From an uncultured Collinsella sp. (GTDB lineage Bacteria > Actinomycetota > Coriobacteriia > Coriobacteriales > Coriobacteriaceae): a stretch of 42,280 nt of DNA. The translations under genes and the position numbers were made by a program. Below the pieces are notes generated by a model. It was not told the DNA's origin, did not search any database, and was given only the letters and a program-made list of their open reading frames with translations. Below, piece after piece: positions 41,724 to 42,280 of this stretch (position 1 is the stretch's first letter; each line of letters begins with the position of its first letter). The stretch covers positions 1-42,280 of the forward strand of contig CAAGCF010000014.1 in the NCBI GenBank assembly GCA_900768265.1. The letters run 5' to 3'.

Positions 41724-42101
41724 ATGGAGCTGTTCGACGAGCGGGTTGTTTTGTTCCAGAGCGATGAGGGTGGGGAGCACCTGCTGGTAACGTGCGAGCC
41801 GTCGGGTATGGGTGGCTTGGTGGTTCGGCAGACGAGTGAGGGACCATTGACGCAATGGTGCTATGAGGAGTCGCCGCATGTGGTCGAGACCTTTGTGGCG
41901 CATGAGGCGCTTGTTGTCCTTGAGCACTTCTATGGCGTTGGAACTTCTAATCAGGTGGCCCAAATGCTGAGCATCTCGTTTGCCGACTACGACTGTGCCC
42001 AACGGGTGCGGTCGCTTCTGGGGGAGCTTGGCGCCGGGTTCGATGTGATCGAAAAGCCAATCGATCGCACGAGAAGCGCTGATGCTTGTGGTGCAGCGTG
42101 A
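41724..42101 (+). CDS. Unknown protein, 125 residues
   Basis: I do not recognise this protein. It is soluble, acidic (MELFDERVVLFQSDEGGEHL) and lacks signal or membrane segments. The N-terminal half looks beta-rich. The second half has a helical stretch FVAHEALVVLEHFYGVG, then a helix-turn-helix-like SNQVAQMLSISFADYDCAQR. GAAAGGGGA lies 6 nt before ATG 41724, with GTG 41721 as alternative. Monocistronic between serS and tRNA-Arg. Confidence 0.7.
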   Translation: MELFDERVVLFQSDEGGEHLLVTCEPSGMGGLVVRQTSEGPLTQWCYEESPHVVETFVAHEALVVLEHFYGVGTSNQVAQMLSISFADYDCAQRVRSLLGELGAGFDVIEKPIDRTRSADACGAA

Positions 42102-42140
42102 CAAATTGCGGCTCGCGCGAAAAAAAGTTTGAGTTTTTGC

Positions 42141-42170
42141 TTGACTCTAACGAACTAAAGTGGTTTTATA
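42141..42170 (+). promoter_or_regulatory. Promoter of tRNA-Arg
   Basis: TTGACT (42141-42146) and TTTATA (42165-42170) with an 18-bp spacer. The tRNA begins 12 nt downstream. Confidence 0.6.
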
Positions 42171-42181
42171 TGTCTTGCGCT

Positions 42182-42258
42182 GCGGCGTTACCTCAGCTGG
42201 ATAGAGGGTCTGACTACGAATCAGAACGTCATAGGTTCGAATCCTATACGCCGCACCA
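42182..42258 (+). tRNA. tRNA-Arg (anticodon ACG)
   Basis: A 77-nt cloverleaf: acceptor GCGGCGT/ACGCCGC, anticodon stem TCTGA/TCAGA with loop CTACGAA (ACG, read as ICG after deamination), T-arm ATAGG/CCTAT and CCA encoded. The window ends inside the probable terminator (AAAGCCTCCGGC...). Confidence 0.97.
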
Positions 42259-42280
42259 ATTGAAATTGAAAGCCTCCGGC

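Overview
The window is a GC-rich chromosomal segment, dense in housekeeping genes, from an actinobacterium of class Coriobacteriia. Collinsella or a close relative is most likely. This is inferred from codon use, frequent GTG starts, a T-box in front of pheST, a monoderm-type Tad (Flp) pilus operon without a secretin, and protein families seen mostly in this class. I see no prophage, CRISPR array, rRNA or intact insertion sequence.

Layout. 1-2844: tRNA-Val (minus), an EamA-type transporter and glmM. 2843-2983: a strongly palindromic spacer. 3050-4624: an M32 metallocarboxypeptidase (minus). 4761-8820: a tRNA-Phe-responsive T-box leader driving pheS-pheT. 8932-11785: an ECF metal transporter (cbiM with a fused N-like domain, cbiQ, cbiO) behind a NikR-type palindrome, so probably nickel uptake. 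11865-13783: a PLC-like protein and, tail to tail with it, a Coriobacteriia protein with an endonuclease-like C-terminus. 14208-18791: pyk and a divergent P-type Ca2+-ATPase whose leader can fold in two exclusive ways. 19033-20211: rsgA. 20464-30069: a tightly overlapping 12-gene Tad operon (SAF/CpaB, TadZ, TadA, TadB, TadC, Flp pilin, several pilin-like/TadE/TadG proteins, DUF192). 30128-30678: a toxin-antitoxin-like pair. 30813-37215: tRNA-Phe, a GH5-like protein, rsmI, metG, rsmA, tatD and tRNA-Leu. 37566-42258: SPFH protein, rlmH, proC, a 57-residue membrane protein, serS, an unknown protein and tRNA-Arg.

The most unusual signal is at the two plus-strand tRNAs. tRNA-Phe and tRNA-Leu are each followed by a roughly 190-bp non-coding element. 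It ends in a second copy of that tRNA's 3' end plus terminator. It also carries, inverted, a T-loop sequence matching its own host tRNA. The two elements are otherwise homologous. Other non-coding highlights are the Ca2+-ATPase leader switch, the NikR-type operator, several long inverted-repeat elements between genes and a REP-like pair around the 3' end of proC.
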